Assembly (NCBI GenBank): GCA_017558005.1
Contig: JAFYWN010000031.1
Coordinates: 1 to 32,995, forward strand
Reading direction: 5' to 3'
DNA from: Kiritimatiellia bacterium
GTDB lineage: Bacteria > Verrucomicrobiota > Kiritimatiellia > RFP12 > DVOR01
Length of the DNA stretch: 32,995 bases
The position numbers and the translations under genes were made by a program. Positions 1 through 7,424 of this stretch are shown here, piece after piece. Under the pieces are notes generated by a model. It saw only the letters and a program-made list of their open reading frames with translations. It was not told the DNA's origin and ran no database searches. The number at the start of each line of letters is the position of its first letter. Position 1 is the stretch's first letter.

Positions 1-80
1 ACCACGACGACACCCTCGGCCTCGTCTACTACAACTACCGTCACTATAACCCTACGGATGGTCGTTGGTGTGGAAGAGAT
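1..80 (+). repeat. RHS core fragment, copy 1 (partial)
   Basis: This codes for the conserved end of the RHS core and is closely similar in DNA and protein to 2068-2148 and 3709-3789. It is cut by the window start. It marks the junction where the tip changes. Confidence 0.8.
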
Positions 81-830
81 TTGATTCGTGAAATGGGAGG
101 AATAAATATTTACCTTTTCGTTCAAAATCGATTGTTAGATGTTAATGACAGCAAAGGATTACGTGTAAGTGTGCTTGAATATGGGTTGGAGTCACAAATT
201 GTTTTAAGCGTTTTTAAAACGAATGAGAATTCTGTAGAAAAACATGTTGATCAAATAAAGAAGATTTCAGAAGAAAGGTTTCGGGAGATTGTTGATTCAG
301 GGCGCGTAACAATTGACGGAGAGGTCTTTCGAGGTGATATACACGCATATATTCAGGCGGTTGAAAAAGAAAAGCATAGTTCTCATAAGCTTAATCCAGT
401 GCCAACATATGAGCAATTTAAGCAAGATGTTGAGCAGCAGTCTCAAAAGCTTGCAGGACGTGAAGATTTGCTTGTGATTGCTTTGCATGGAACTATTCGT
501 CAAGAGTATGGAGATAAGCCACCTGTTATTGAATTTGCTTCCGACAATGAGTTCATGATTGGTGCTGATGATCGATTAACTGCCGATGTAAAAGAGTTCC
601 TCTCGAAAGTACAGACTCGTGGACGCATTGCGTTAATTTCTTGTTACCAATCTCAACCTCTTGGGAATATGCCAATGGAAGCATATGAAGAGGGTGTGTA
701 TTTTAGGAGCGCAAGGGGGGAAATTGTTGAAGGGAAAAAGGGATGTGAAATTAAGTTTACTCGAATGCAAGCGTTTCGTCAATTTAGAACGAATGGGCAG
801 AAGAAAGCGTTTCCTAGTGAACCTTTATGA
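3..830 (+). CDS. Orphan RHS C-terminal module, 5'-truncated by window edge (tip 1, caspase-like candidate)
   Basis: The frame is open from the window edge. The first 26 codons (3-80) encode the end of an RHS core (LGLVYYNYRHYNP..GRW..RD), so the first ATG at 81 is internal. A new AT-rich domain of about 225 residues follows after an NDSKG stretch that sits where the usual DPxG junction lies. Counting from the ATG at 81, a hydrophobic strand ends in ALHG (His136) and another ends in ISCYQS (Cys188). This His-Gly and strand-Cys spacing is typical of clan-CD (caspase-fold) cysteine peptidases such as CHAT or C80. That assignment is inference. No signal peptide is visible because the N-terminus lies outside. 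The likely role is a polymorphic toxin tip, with the gene at 877 as its partner. The module could be a displaced silent tip rather than an expressed gene. Confidence 0.75.
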   Translation, partial: HDDTLGLVYYNYRHYNPTDGRWCGRDLIREMGGINIYLFVQNRLLDVNDSKGLRVSVLEYGLESQIVLSVFKTNENSVEKHVDQIKKISEERFREIVDSGRVTIDGEVFRGDIHAYIQAVEKEKHSSHKLNPVPTYEQFKQDVEQQSQKLAGREDLLVIALHGTIRQEYGDKPPVIEFASDNEFMIGADDRLTADVKEFLSKVQTRGRIALISCYQSQPLGNMPMEAYEEGVYFRSARGEIVEGKKGCEIKFTRMQAFRQFRTNGQKKAFPSEPL

Positions 831-876
831 GAAGATGCCTATAATACTTTAGGACATAAATCGTAAGGATAGTGTT

Positions 877-1536
877 ATGTTATGCAAATGCTTAAGTGTT
901 TTTCTTGTTTTATTTTTTCTACATGTTAATATTGGGTGTATTAACAGAAATTTTGAGCAATGTCGTTCTATTAATAACTATGAGGTAAACGTGGCGTTGC
1001 GTCTATGCGGATCATTTGAAATCGTTAATACAAATCCTGCGGTTATTAGGTTTAGTTTTAACTGTGTATCATCTGAGGACATTTTATTTCCTGACGAGGA
1101 TTATTCTTATTGTGTTTATGCGAAGGATGTGGACGGGAGACGAGAGGTAGATGGCTGTCCAGGAAGTCCAAGATATCTTCACGGACTCAATTCATGGTGT
1201 TTTATTTCAGGTAATATGGGGGCGAGAGGAGGTTTTCAAAGAATGTTTGAGTTAGAGATTCCGATGGATTGTAAAATTGAAGCATGCGATGCGCTGATTG
1301 TTGCGATTCCGATAATTCCATTTGAAGAATTTCGTAAATTTAAAAAGATTGTCCAATTTAATAATGATGTCAATTTCTATACTCATAAATATTTATACTT
1401 TTTTGAAATTATAAAGGATGGGAATTTTGTTTCCGAAAACATCTTATTACCTCTTGCAAATGATAAGTGTAATAATAAGGAGTCAATGTATTATAGGGAT
1501 TTATTGGGGGTCTTCGGGCATGAGTGTGGGTTGTAA
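877..1536 (+). CDS. Secreted or lipoprotein-like hypothetical, candidate immunity protein for tip 1
   Basis: This encodes 219 residues and the family is not recognised. The N-terminus has a hydrophobic stretch (about residues 6-20, FLVLFFLHV) ending in NIGC. That resembles a lipobox, but Asn at -3 is not canonical, so lipidation versus simple export is open. The mature part has several cysteines (C27, C44, C61 and others) that could form disulfides in the periplasm. The start is supported by AAGGA at 865-869, seven bases ahead of the ATG. The gene lies 46 bp after the tip 1 gene and is equally AT-rich. By position and by analogy with the two downstream cassettes it is the candidate immunity partner; nothing in the sequence proves this. 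Confidence 0.65.
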   Translation: MLCKCLSVFLVLFFLHVNIGCINRNFEQCRSINNYEVNVALRLCGSFEIVNTNPAVIRFSFNCVSSEDILFPDEDYSYCVYAKDVDGRREVDGCPGSPRYLHGLNSWCFISGNMGARGGFQRMFELEIPMDCKIEACDALIVAIPIIPFEEFRKFKKIVQFNNDVNFYTHKYLYFFEIIKDGNFVSENILLPLANDKCNNKESMYYRDLLGVFGHECGL

Positions 1537-1776
1537 GGGGCAGTTTAACAGGAGAAAGAATGTTGAGTCGTGAAGATGCGCTAGATCGTCCGTGCCCTCA
1601 AAAGCAGGCTGGACGGGCGGGTGTAGGGGTCTTTTCTTCTTTCCCGCTGACGTTTCGTTCCTTTTGTCGGATATCTTCTGACCCCCGCGGTTATATTTTG
1701 CAATATTCGCAAAAAGATTTGAAATGCTTAGGGGTATGTGTTAAAGTAGTGACAGTTGAATGACTGGTATAGAAGC
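1537..1776 (+). promoter_or_regulatory. Spacer between cassettes 1 and 2, with a sigma70-like promoter
   Basis: This 240-bp stretch shows no convincing gene. Its first part is much GC-richer than the flanking tip genes. TTGAAA at 1719-1724 and TAAAGT at 1742-1747 are spaced 17 bp apart and could drive the second cassette. A short inverted repeat, TTTTGC / GCAAAA (1696-1701 / 1709-1714), sits just upstream of the -35 box and could be an operator; that is speculative. Confidence 0.4.
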
Positions 1777-2796
1777 ATGTATGCCGTAAGTGTTTCAAAT
1801 AAAGATATTTCGTGGACTCATTCCGCGTGGGATCTGACCGAACCAATCGCCACGCGTCCGCTTTTCACCCAACGCGGCAACCGTAAGTTCTTCTATACCT
1901 GCGATGGCAATAAGAATGTGTCAGAACTCGTCCACTTTGAGACGCGAAATGGTATCGCTGCACACTACGACTACGCCCCCTTCGGCGCCGTCACCCGTGC
2001 CATCTCCGCCTCTGCCGTTACCGACAACACCTTCACCACCGACAACCCCTTCCGTTTTTCCTCCGAACACCACGACGACACTTTGGGATTGGTGTATTAC
2101 AACTACCGTCATTACAATCCCCTTGATGGAAGATGGTGTGAAAGAGATTTAGTAGAGGAAATTAATTTATATTTGCAATGTCAAAATTCGCTTTGTTCCT
2201 TCTACGATTGGCTAGGACTGTCTCCTTTAATTTTTGATACCGATGTATTTCGAGCTATAAACACAATGCTTGTAATGTCAAAAGCTGCGGACAGAAACGA
2301 TAATTTAGTACTTCCGATTCCTACAATAAAAGGTGAACCAAAGAAAGATGTAACGAGGTGTTTGGATTGGGATGAATGCCCTGTTAATGGAAGGTTATCG
2401 ATTCTAAAGGTTACTGTTGAGGTTACATTTGAGAATTATTCAAAGCCATCGGCAATTGTTCCAAATTGGTATAAGGCGACATCCAAAGAAGATGAGCAGT
2501 TTTTCAAAAAGATTAGAGAAATTGTTTTAGAGCATGAAAATGAACATGTCGCCATTTGGATGCGTTATCGTGATGAATTATTAGGTCCCCATACTTTTGA
2601 GTATAAGTCTTGTGCGGATGAAGACCTCCGCTCTTTAGCAGATGGGTTTGCAGATAATATGTTAGTAGAAAAGTATCGTGAAGTGTCAGATAGGTTTATT
2701 AAGGAGAATAACGCCTTTCAACGAGACGAAGAGATATTTGGAAGACATCAGACTGTAAACAAAATGATTAAGAACTATCAAATGAGGAAGCAATGA
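1777..2796 (+). CDS. Orphan RHS C-terminal module with HENEH tip (tip 2, zincin candidate)
   Basis: The protein has about 339 residues from the first ATG; an in-frame TTG at 1756 would add seven, and neither start has a clear ribosome site. An RHS core fragment runs from WDLTEPIATRPLF (codons from 1828) to GRWCERD (2148). A DWLGL junction resembling the DPxGL cleavage-site motif follows at about 2203. The tip of about 185 residues is AT-rich. It carries EIVLEHENEHVAIW (HENEH at roughly 2533-2547), a perfect HExxH zinc-peptidase motif on a predicted helix. A possible third ligand lies in the downstream acidic helix (DGFADNMLVE). The best reading is a metallopeptidase-type toxin tip; a fortuitous motif cannot be excluded. 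The last bases overlap the next start (ATGA), implying coupled translation with the adjacent lipoprotein. Confidence 0.7.
   Translation: MYAVSVSNKDISWTHSAWDLTEPIATRPLFTQRGNRKFFYTCDGNKNVSELVHFETRNGIAAHYDYAPFGAVTRAISASAVTDNTFTTDNPFRFSSEHHDDTLGLVYYNYRHYNPLDGRWCERDLVEEINLYLQCQNSLCSFYDWLGLSPLIFDTDVFRAINTMLVMSKAADRNDNLVLPIPTIKGEPKKDVTRCLDWDECPVNGRLSILKVTVEVTFENYSKPSAIVPNWYKATSKEDEQFFKKIREIVLEHENEHVAIWMRYRDELLGPHTFEYKSCADEDLRSLADGFADNMLVEKYREVSDRFIKENNAFQRDEEIFGRHQTVNKMIKNYQMRKQ
1828..2148 (+). repeat. RHS core fragment, copy 2
   Basis: This is 107 codons of RHS core, nearly collinear with copy 3 at 3466-3789. Both share TEPIATRPLFTQR, YTCDGNKNVSE, HYDYAPFGAVTRAIS and NTFTTDNPFRFSSE. Both copies begin at the same point of the core, which suggests duplicated or displaced cassettes with a common boundary. 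Confidence 0.85.
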
Positions 2797-3323
2797 AGCT
2801 TTTGTGGAGAATCGTATTTATCTTGTTATTACTTGGGTGTGAGTCGAAACGACTGACGCAAATTGAATCGTGCGAAGAGGTTAATAATGCATCGCCTATA
2901 TTTTGTCAAACTTGTAGCTCAAGCAAACATAACGAACTAATTCAAAATTATCTAGTATGGACGGCGTATAAGAGACAAGCGTCTGTGAAAGAGCAATATG
3001 AAAAATATCACGACATTATTCAATCTTGGCTTTCAATGGGACCAAACGTAAATAGACATTCTCAATTATGGTCAGATTCTGAAAAAGATTTTATGAGGTG
3101 TTTTTCAAATGTGGAGTTTTGGAATCAAATGATACAGTTGAGAAGCGAAGAAACACGATTGCAACTTGAACTGCTGTTCAATATAACTCGGCAATATAAA
3201 CTTTTAGCTTCAGAACTTTACTTAAGACGATTTTCGTTAGAACCCAAAGATGTAGTAGAGCACAAATTGCTTTCTATTCAAACGCTTGAAGAGCGACAAT
3301 CTGTTTTACAAAAAGATGAGTGA
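2793..3323 (+). CDS. Lipoprotein, candidate immunity protein for tip 2
   Basis: This encodes 176 residues with a textbook lipoprotein signal: MKLLWRI, a hydrophobic core and LLLGC (Cys16 as the lipidated residue). The remainder is hydrophilic and mostly helical, with few cysteines, and no family is recognised. Its ATG overlaps the stop of the tip 2 gene by four bases (ATGA at 2793-2796), the arrangement expected of an effector and its cognate immunity gene. An envelope-anchored protector fits an effector that acts in the periplasm or at the membrane. Base composition matches the tip, not the RHS core. The immunity role is inferred from context only. Confidence 0.7.
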   Translation: MKLLWRIVFILLLLGCESKRLTQIESCEEVNNASPIFCQTCSSSKHNELIQNYLVWTAYKRQASVKEQYEKYHDIIQSWLSMGPNVNRHSQLWSDSEKDFMRCFSNVEFWNQMIQLRSEETRLQLELLFNITRQYKLLASELYLRRFSLEPKDVVEHKLLSIQTLEERQSVLQKDE

Positions 3324-3438
3324 TTATGATCGAAACGCTTGCTGAAGGCCATGTAAATGTAATACTGGAATGCAATTAAATCAGTAGTATATGCTTCTTT
3401 CTGTGAATTGATTTTCAAAGCGCGGCAGGAATTTAAAG

Positions 3439-4284
3439 ATGTACTTCACGTTAAATCTCTTCGTCTGGGATCCAACCGAACCCATCGCCACACGACCGCT
3501 CTTCACGCAACGCAGCACAGGTTATAAACTCTTCTACACCTGTGACGGCAATAAGAATGTGTCGGAGATGGTGCACTTTGAACAACGCAATGGCATTGCT
3601 GCACACTATGACTACGCTCCCTTTGGCGCCGTCACCCGTGCCATCTCTGCCTCCACTATCACGGACAACACCTTCACCACCGACAACCCCTTCCGCTTCT
3701 CGTCCGAGTACGCCGACGACGCGCTGGGGCTGGTGTACTACAACTACCGTCACTACGACCCGTGTGTTGGCCGCTGGCTCAATCGTGACCCCATCGAAGA
3801 AAAAGGCGGCGAGAATCTCTATTCGTTTTGTGACAATAACCCGATAGAAAAATCTGATAGAGATGGGTGTGCTTATTTTGCGTACCGCCCTCTTGATATT
3901 CCTGTTGTTAAGCACCTTGGAATTACCATTAACTTCGATTGGATGGACAAGGACAATGTTGCAGTATTGCATGAGCAACTTTTTTTTGAAGATGGAGGCA
4001 TTCCAACCAATCAAGGATACTTTGACGACAATCAAGTCAGAATTGATACGGCGGGTATTCAATATAACACTCCTCATAGTACTGGATGGAATGACTGCAT
4101 AATGCGAAAGGCTGTACGTGCCGTTCGCCCACGACCATATAGTCTTTTGGGCGATGAGAAAAAGGGTATCGCAAAATATAACTGTCAAGATTGGGCCGCC
4201 GAGGTAAGAGTTGCATACTGGACAATCGCGTCCGGCAGAGAATACCATCCATGGGGATATACGGAAATGAGGTCTAGACCATGA
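3439..4284 (+). CDS. Orphan RHS C-terminal module with His/NCQDW tip (tip 3, permuted papain-like candidate)
   Basis: The protein has 281 residues; AGGA at 3427-3430 supports the ATG at 3439. Residues 10-117 are RHS core ending in the canonical YYNYRHYDP..GRWLNRDP, then GGENLYSFCDNNPI. The tip starts near residue 140 (SDRDG). It contains VVKHLGI (His159) and, about 90 residues later, YNCQDWA (Cys249). A His preceding an NCxxW/F motif is the order seen in circularly permuted NlpC/P60 and LRAT-like papain folds. These act as amidases, acyltransferases or peptidases and occur in RHS effectors. This fold call is by eye. The stop overlaps the next ATG (ATGA), so a small membrane protein is translationally coupled. 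Confidence 0.72.
   Translation: MYFTLNLFVWDPTEPIATRPLFTQRSTGYKLFYTCDGNKNVSEMVHFEQRNGIAAHYDYAPFGAVTRAISASTITDNTFTTDNPFRFSSEYADDALGLVYYNYRHYDPCVGRWLNRDPIEEKGGENLYSFCDNNPIEKSDRDGCAYFAYRPLDIPVVKHLGITINFDWMDKDNVAVLHEQLFFEDGGIPTNQGYFDDNQVRIDTAGIQYNTPHSTGWNDCIMRKAVRAVRPRPYSLLGDEKKGIAKYNCQDWAAEVRVAYWTIASGREYHPWGYTEMRSRP
3466..3789 (+). repeat. RHS core fragment, copy 3
   Basis: This is the best-preserved copy of the core segment and is homologous along its full length to 1828-2148. It keeps the family hallmark GRW-NRDP, which is degenerate in copies 1 and 2 (GRWCGRD and GRWCERD). Confidence 0.85.
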
Positions 4285-4460
4285 ATGAAAAGTCTCTATT
4301 GCTTTTGTGTTTTGTTGTTTCCACGGCAATACTTGTCGCAATTAGAAACCGGCTAAAAAGAACGACTTTTGCTATTGGCTTTTTTGTGTTGCCCTTTCTG
4401 ATTTATGCTGTACTTCTTATTCTGATAATTGCTCTTGCGTTGGTATATGGCGACAAATGA
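4281..4460 (+). CDS. Small two-TM membrane protein, candidate immunity protein for tip 3
   Basis: This encodes 59 residues, MNEKSLLLLCFVVS... to ...LVYGDK. It has two hydrophobic segments (about 5-21 and 30-56) separated by a basic turn (RNRLKR), as expected of a small inner-membrane hairpin protein. The start overlaps the stop of tip 3 (ATGA at 4281-4284), which strongly supports that it is translated. Small two-helix membrane proteins are common cognate immunity proteins of envelope-active toxins. The immunity role is inferred from position and membrane character; no family is recognised. Confidence 0.65.
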   Translation: MNEKSLLLLCFVVSTAILVAIRNRLKRTTFAIGFFVLPFLIYAVLLILIIALALVYGDK

Positions 4461-4630
4461 ACATAGGAGCAATAGTGTGACATAACTAGATTTTTCTTCG
4501 GTGCACATTACTATGACACATCACGCTTTGAATAGGCCTTCCTCAATTTTCAGGTGCAGGGGGGTGTAATTTTTGGTAAACTATCTGCCCGAATCGGCGA
4601 GGTGTCTCGCCCTTGGAAAGAGGATTTTAG
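4461..4630 (+). promoter_or_regulatory. Intergenic leader of the DUF1846 gene, with small hairpin
   Basis: A TAAACT -10-like hexamer (4577-4582) lacks a good -35 box. Downstream is a hairpin GGCGAG-GTGT-CTCGCC (4596-4611), then AGAGGA ahead of the ATG at 4631. The hairpin would lie in the 5' leader just before the ribosome site and could tune translation or transcript stability. There is no sign of a known riboswitch. Confidence 0.35.
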
Positions 4631-6151
4631 ATGGGCTGCATCGGTTTTGATAATGAGGCGTATTTGAAGCATCAGGCGGAAGGCTTGATGGAGCGTGCGC
4701 GGACGTTCGGCAATAAGCTTTACTTGGAATTCGGCGGTAAGTTGATGTATGATTATCATGCCGCGCGTGTATTGCCGGGGTATGACCCGAATGCGAAGTT
4801 GCGTCTCTTGCAGTCGCTCGGGGATAAGGCTGAAATTATTCTTTGTGTGTATGCAGAGGATATTGAACGCAAGAAGATGCGTGCGGATTTCGGCATTTCG
4901 TATGATGATGATACGTTAAAGTTAATTGATAGCTTGCGGGCGTGGCAGATTCATGTGTGCGCGGTGGTGATTACGCGTTTTGATGGTCAGCCTGCCGCAT
5001 TGCAATTCCGTAACAAATTAGAGGCGCGTGGAATTACGGTGAAGTTGCACCGTGCAGTGCCGGGTTATCCTTCGAATTTGGATCTCGTGGTGTCGAAGGA
5101 TGGTTACGGCGCAAATGAGTATGTGCAGACGACGCGTCCAATCGTGGTGGTGACGGGCCCTGGTCCGGGGTCGGGTAAACTCGCGACGTGTTTGACGATG
5201 CTGTATCATGATCGCATTGCGGGGCGTTCGGCAGGGTATGCTAAGTTTGAGACGTTCCCGGTGTGGGATTTGCCCTTAAAGCATCCCGTGAATTTGGCTT
5301 ATGAGGCGGCAACGGCTGACTTGGGCGATATCAATATGATTGACCCCTTCCACTTGGAGGCTTATGAGAAGGTGGCCGTGAATTATAACCGCGATGTGGA
5401 TGCTTTCCCGCTCTTGAGGGAGATTTGGGAACGCTTAAACATGGGCGGTGAGTGCCCCTATAAGAGTCCTACGGATATGGGCGTGAATTGCATTTCGGCC
5501 GGTATCGTGGATGATGAGGTGTGCATTGCGGCGGCAAAGCAGGAGGTGATTCGCCGTTATTTCCGTCATCTTTCGGATGCGGTGGCGAAGGGTGCCTCGG
5601 ATAAGCGTCCAGTGGAGATTTTGGAACGCTTGATGCAGCAGTTGGGGCTTCAACCTGAAGATCGCCCTGTGGTGCATCCTGCTCGTGAGGCGGCGCATGA
5701 GGCTTCCCAACGTAAGACGCTCGAAGGGGTGGCTTGTGGTGCGGCAATGCAGTTGCGCGATGGCACAATTATTCAGGGCAAGAACTCTTCTTCATTGCAC
5801 GCGGCGGCGGCAGTGGTGCTGAATGCGGTAAAGCGTTTGGCAGGGATTCCTGAAAGGTTGCACCTCTTGGCGCCGGAGACGGTGGAGAGTGTGCGCGGGA
5901 TGAAGCAGGGGATTTTGAAGGGCCGTTATGGCTCGTTGAACCTGGATGAGACGTTGGTGGCGTTGGCAATTTGTGCAGCGACGGATGCGAATGCTGCGGC
6001 GGCTTTACAGAAGTTGGCAGAGTTGCGCGACTGCGAGATGCATTTGTCGCACATGTTGACGCCGGGTGATGAGGCAGGCTTGCGTCGTTTGGGAATTCGT
6101 GCAACGAATGACCCCTTGTTTGCAACGGCGGAACTGTTTGTAGACTCGTAA
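4631..6151 (+). CDS. DUF1846 / UPF0371 family protein
   Basis: At 506 residues this is the usual length of the family. Recognisable family blocks include the N-terminal MGCIGFDNEAYLKHQ, EFGGKLMYDYHAARVLPG and the glycine-rich VVTGPGPGSGK loop near residue 175 followed by LATCLTMLYHD. The loop looks like a nucleotide-binding turn. IMINPD-type blocks (INMIDPFHLEAY) and NCISAGIVDD follow. The biochemical function of DUF1846 is not established. Members are cytosolic, widespread in anaerobes and Firmicutes, and structurally known but unassigned. The start has AGAGGA upstream. The gene is a single unit with its own leader and no partner in an operon. Confidence 0.9.
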   Translation: MGCIGFDNEAYLKHQAEGLMERARTFGNKLYLEFGGKLMYDYHAARVLPGYDPNAKLRLLQSLGDKAEIILCVYAEDIERKKMRADFGISYDDDTLKLIDSLRAWQIHVCAVVITRFDGQPAALQFRNKLEARGITVKLHRAVPGYPSNLDLVVSKDGYGANEYVQTTRPIVVVTGPGPGSGKLATCLTMLYHDRIAGRSAGYAKFETFPVWDLPLKHPVNLAYEAATADLGDINMIDPFHLEAYEKVAVNYNRDVDAFPLLREIWERLNMGGECPYKSPTDMGVNCISAGIVDDEVCIAAAKQEVIRRYFRHLSDAVAKGASDKRPVEILERLMQQLGLQPEDRPVVHPAREAAHEASQRKTLEGVACGAAMQLRDGTIIQGKNSSSLHAAAAVVLNAVKRLAGIPERLHLLAPETVESVRGMKQGILKGRYGSLNLDETLVALAICAATDANAAAALQKLAELRDCEMHLSHMLTPGDEAGLRRLGIRATNDPLFATAELFVDS

Positions 6152-6224
6152 GATGGGGCGAGGGGGATGCGCTTTCCTTTATAAAAGAGGGGGGGTAGCA
6201 GAACTTTTCGCAGGTTTTCGGGTT

Positions 6225-6254
6225 ATGACACGTCAGAATGTGCTAAAGTATAGT
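6225..6254 (+). promoter_or_regulatory. Promoter of the yejB-like gene
   Basis: ATGACA (6225-6230) and TATAGT (6249-6254) are separated by 18 bp. The inferred start near 6261 would give a leader of about 20 nt including GAGG (6267-6270). Confidence 0.5.
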
Positions 6255-6281
6255 TGATTTTAACGTGAGGCCTTTTGATTT

Positions 6282-7319
6282 ATGAATCGTATTCAATACC
6301 TAATTCGACGTTTGATGTTGTTGGTGCCGACATTCTTCGGTATTACCGTGGCTTGTTTCTTGCTGACGCGTCTTCTGCCGGGTGGCCCGGTGGAAATGGC
6401 AATGGCTAAGATGCGTGGCGGTGGCGGCGGCGGTGAAGCTGGCGGCGGCGCCAATGCGGCTTTGGTCAGTGAGGATATGAAGAAGGAACTGGAACGCCAG
6501 TTCGGCTTTGACCAACCCATCTGGAAGCAGTATTGCAACTGGGCGGTGCGTGATCGCTTGGGCATGAAGATGAAGAGTTACGAATATCCTAACCGCACGG
6601 CGTGGGAATTGATTCGTCGCCGTCTGCCGGTGTCGGTGTGGTTCGGTATTATCTCTTTCTTAATGAGCTACTTAGTGTGTATTCCTTTGGGTATTGCGAA
6701 GGCATTACGACATGGGTCTCCCTTTGACTTCGGGTCGAGCATTGTGGTGTTCTCGGCATACGCTGTGCCGGCATTCGCAGTGGGTATGATTTTGAAGATG
6801 TGCTTGAGTGGCACGGTGGATGGATTGTGGGATATCTTCCCTATTGGTGGCTTTGAAAGTGATGCGGCGGCAGCAGCGGGCGGTTGGACGCTCTTTTGGG
6901 ACCGCGCGTATCACATGGTGTTGCCCGTGACGGCGTATGTGATGACGTCGTTCGCACTGCTCACCATCATGATGAAGAACTCTTTGATGGAGCAGATGAG
7001 CGCAGATTATGTCCGTACGGTGCTTGCGAAGGGTGCGACGCGTCGTCGTGCGATTTGGTGCCATGCGCTGCGTAATGCTTTGATTCCGATTGCAACCGGT
7101 TTCGGTGGCGTGCTCGGCGTGCTCTTCGCGGGTTCGATGATCATTGAAACGCTCTTCGAAATTCCTGGTATGGGTCAGCTTTCGTTGACGGCATTGATGA
7201 GCCATGACTATGCAGTCTTCATGGCAATGCTCGTGATGACGGCCTCGATTCAGCTGTTCGGTAACTTGGTCTCCGACTTCTGCTATATGCTGATTGACCC
7301 GCGCATCCACTTCGATTAA
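6282..7319 (+). CDS. yejB: YejB-type peptide ABC transporter permease
   Basis: This is 345 residues, an inner-membrane permease of the DppB/OppB class. The start MNRIQYLIRRLMLLVPTFFG and LLPGGPVEMAMAK followed by a Gly-rich insertion (residues about 46-58) are characteristic of the YejB branch (oligopeptide, and microcin C uptake in enterics). The EAA-type loop is YVRTVLAKGATRRRA...RNALIP near residue 245-270, the site that docks the ATPase. Five to six transmembrane segments are visible. Family members normally sit in yejABEF operons with a second permease and an ATPase. Here the gene is alone between a DUF1846 gene and uvrC, with its own promoter and terminator, so its partners must be encoded elsewhere. 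Confidence 0.9.
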   Translation: MNRIQYLIRRLMLLVPTFFGITVACFLLTRLLPGGPVEMAMAKMRGGGGGGEAGGGANAALVSEDMKKELERQFGFDQPIWKQYCNWAVRDRLGMKMKSYEYPNRTAWELIRRRLPVSVWFGIISFLMSYLVCIPLGIAKALRHGSPFDFGSSIVVFSAYAVPAFAVGMILKMCLSGTVDGLWDIFPIGGFESDAAAAAGGWTLFWDRAYHMVLPVTAYVMTSFALLTIMMKNSLMEQMSADYVRTVLAKGATRRRAIWCHALRNALIPIATGFGGVLGVLFAGSMIIETLFEIPGMGQLSLTALMSHDYAVFMAMLVMTASIQLFGNLVSDFCYMLIDPRIHFD

Positions 7320-7351
7320 TCGGAATGCGCCTGTCGGATGGCGACTAAATG

Positions 7352-7388
7352 GGGCAGGGCGCGTCTCAACGCATCCTGCCCTTTTTTT
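7352..7388 (+). terminator. Rho-independent terminator after yejB
   Basis: A GGGCAGG / CCTGCCC stem (7352-7358 / 7375-7381) is followed by seven T residues. It lies 32 bp after the stop. Confidence 0.85.
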
Positions 7389-7424
7389 GAACTCGGTGGT
7401 AAGCGCGGTAGCGTGGTGTGAACG

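Noticed and set aside
1524..1763. 79-codon open frame between cassettes 1 and 2 starting MWVVRGSLTG
   Set aside because: It overlaps the end of the preceding gene, has no ribosome site, mixes GC- and AT-rich segments and contains the promoter of the next cassette.
3451..4341. 296-codon minus-strand frame opposite cassette 3
   Set aside because: It is the antisense shadow of the RHS module; the plus strand has the recognisable RHS core.
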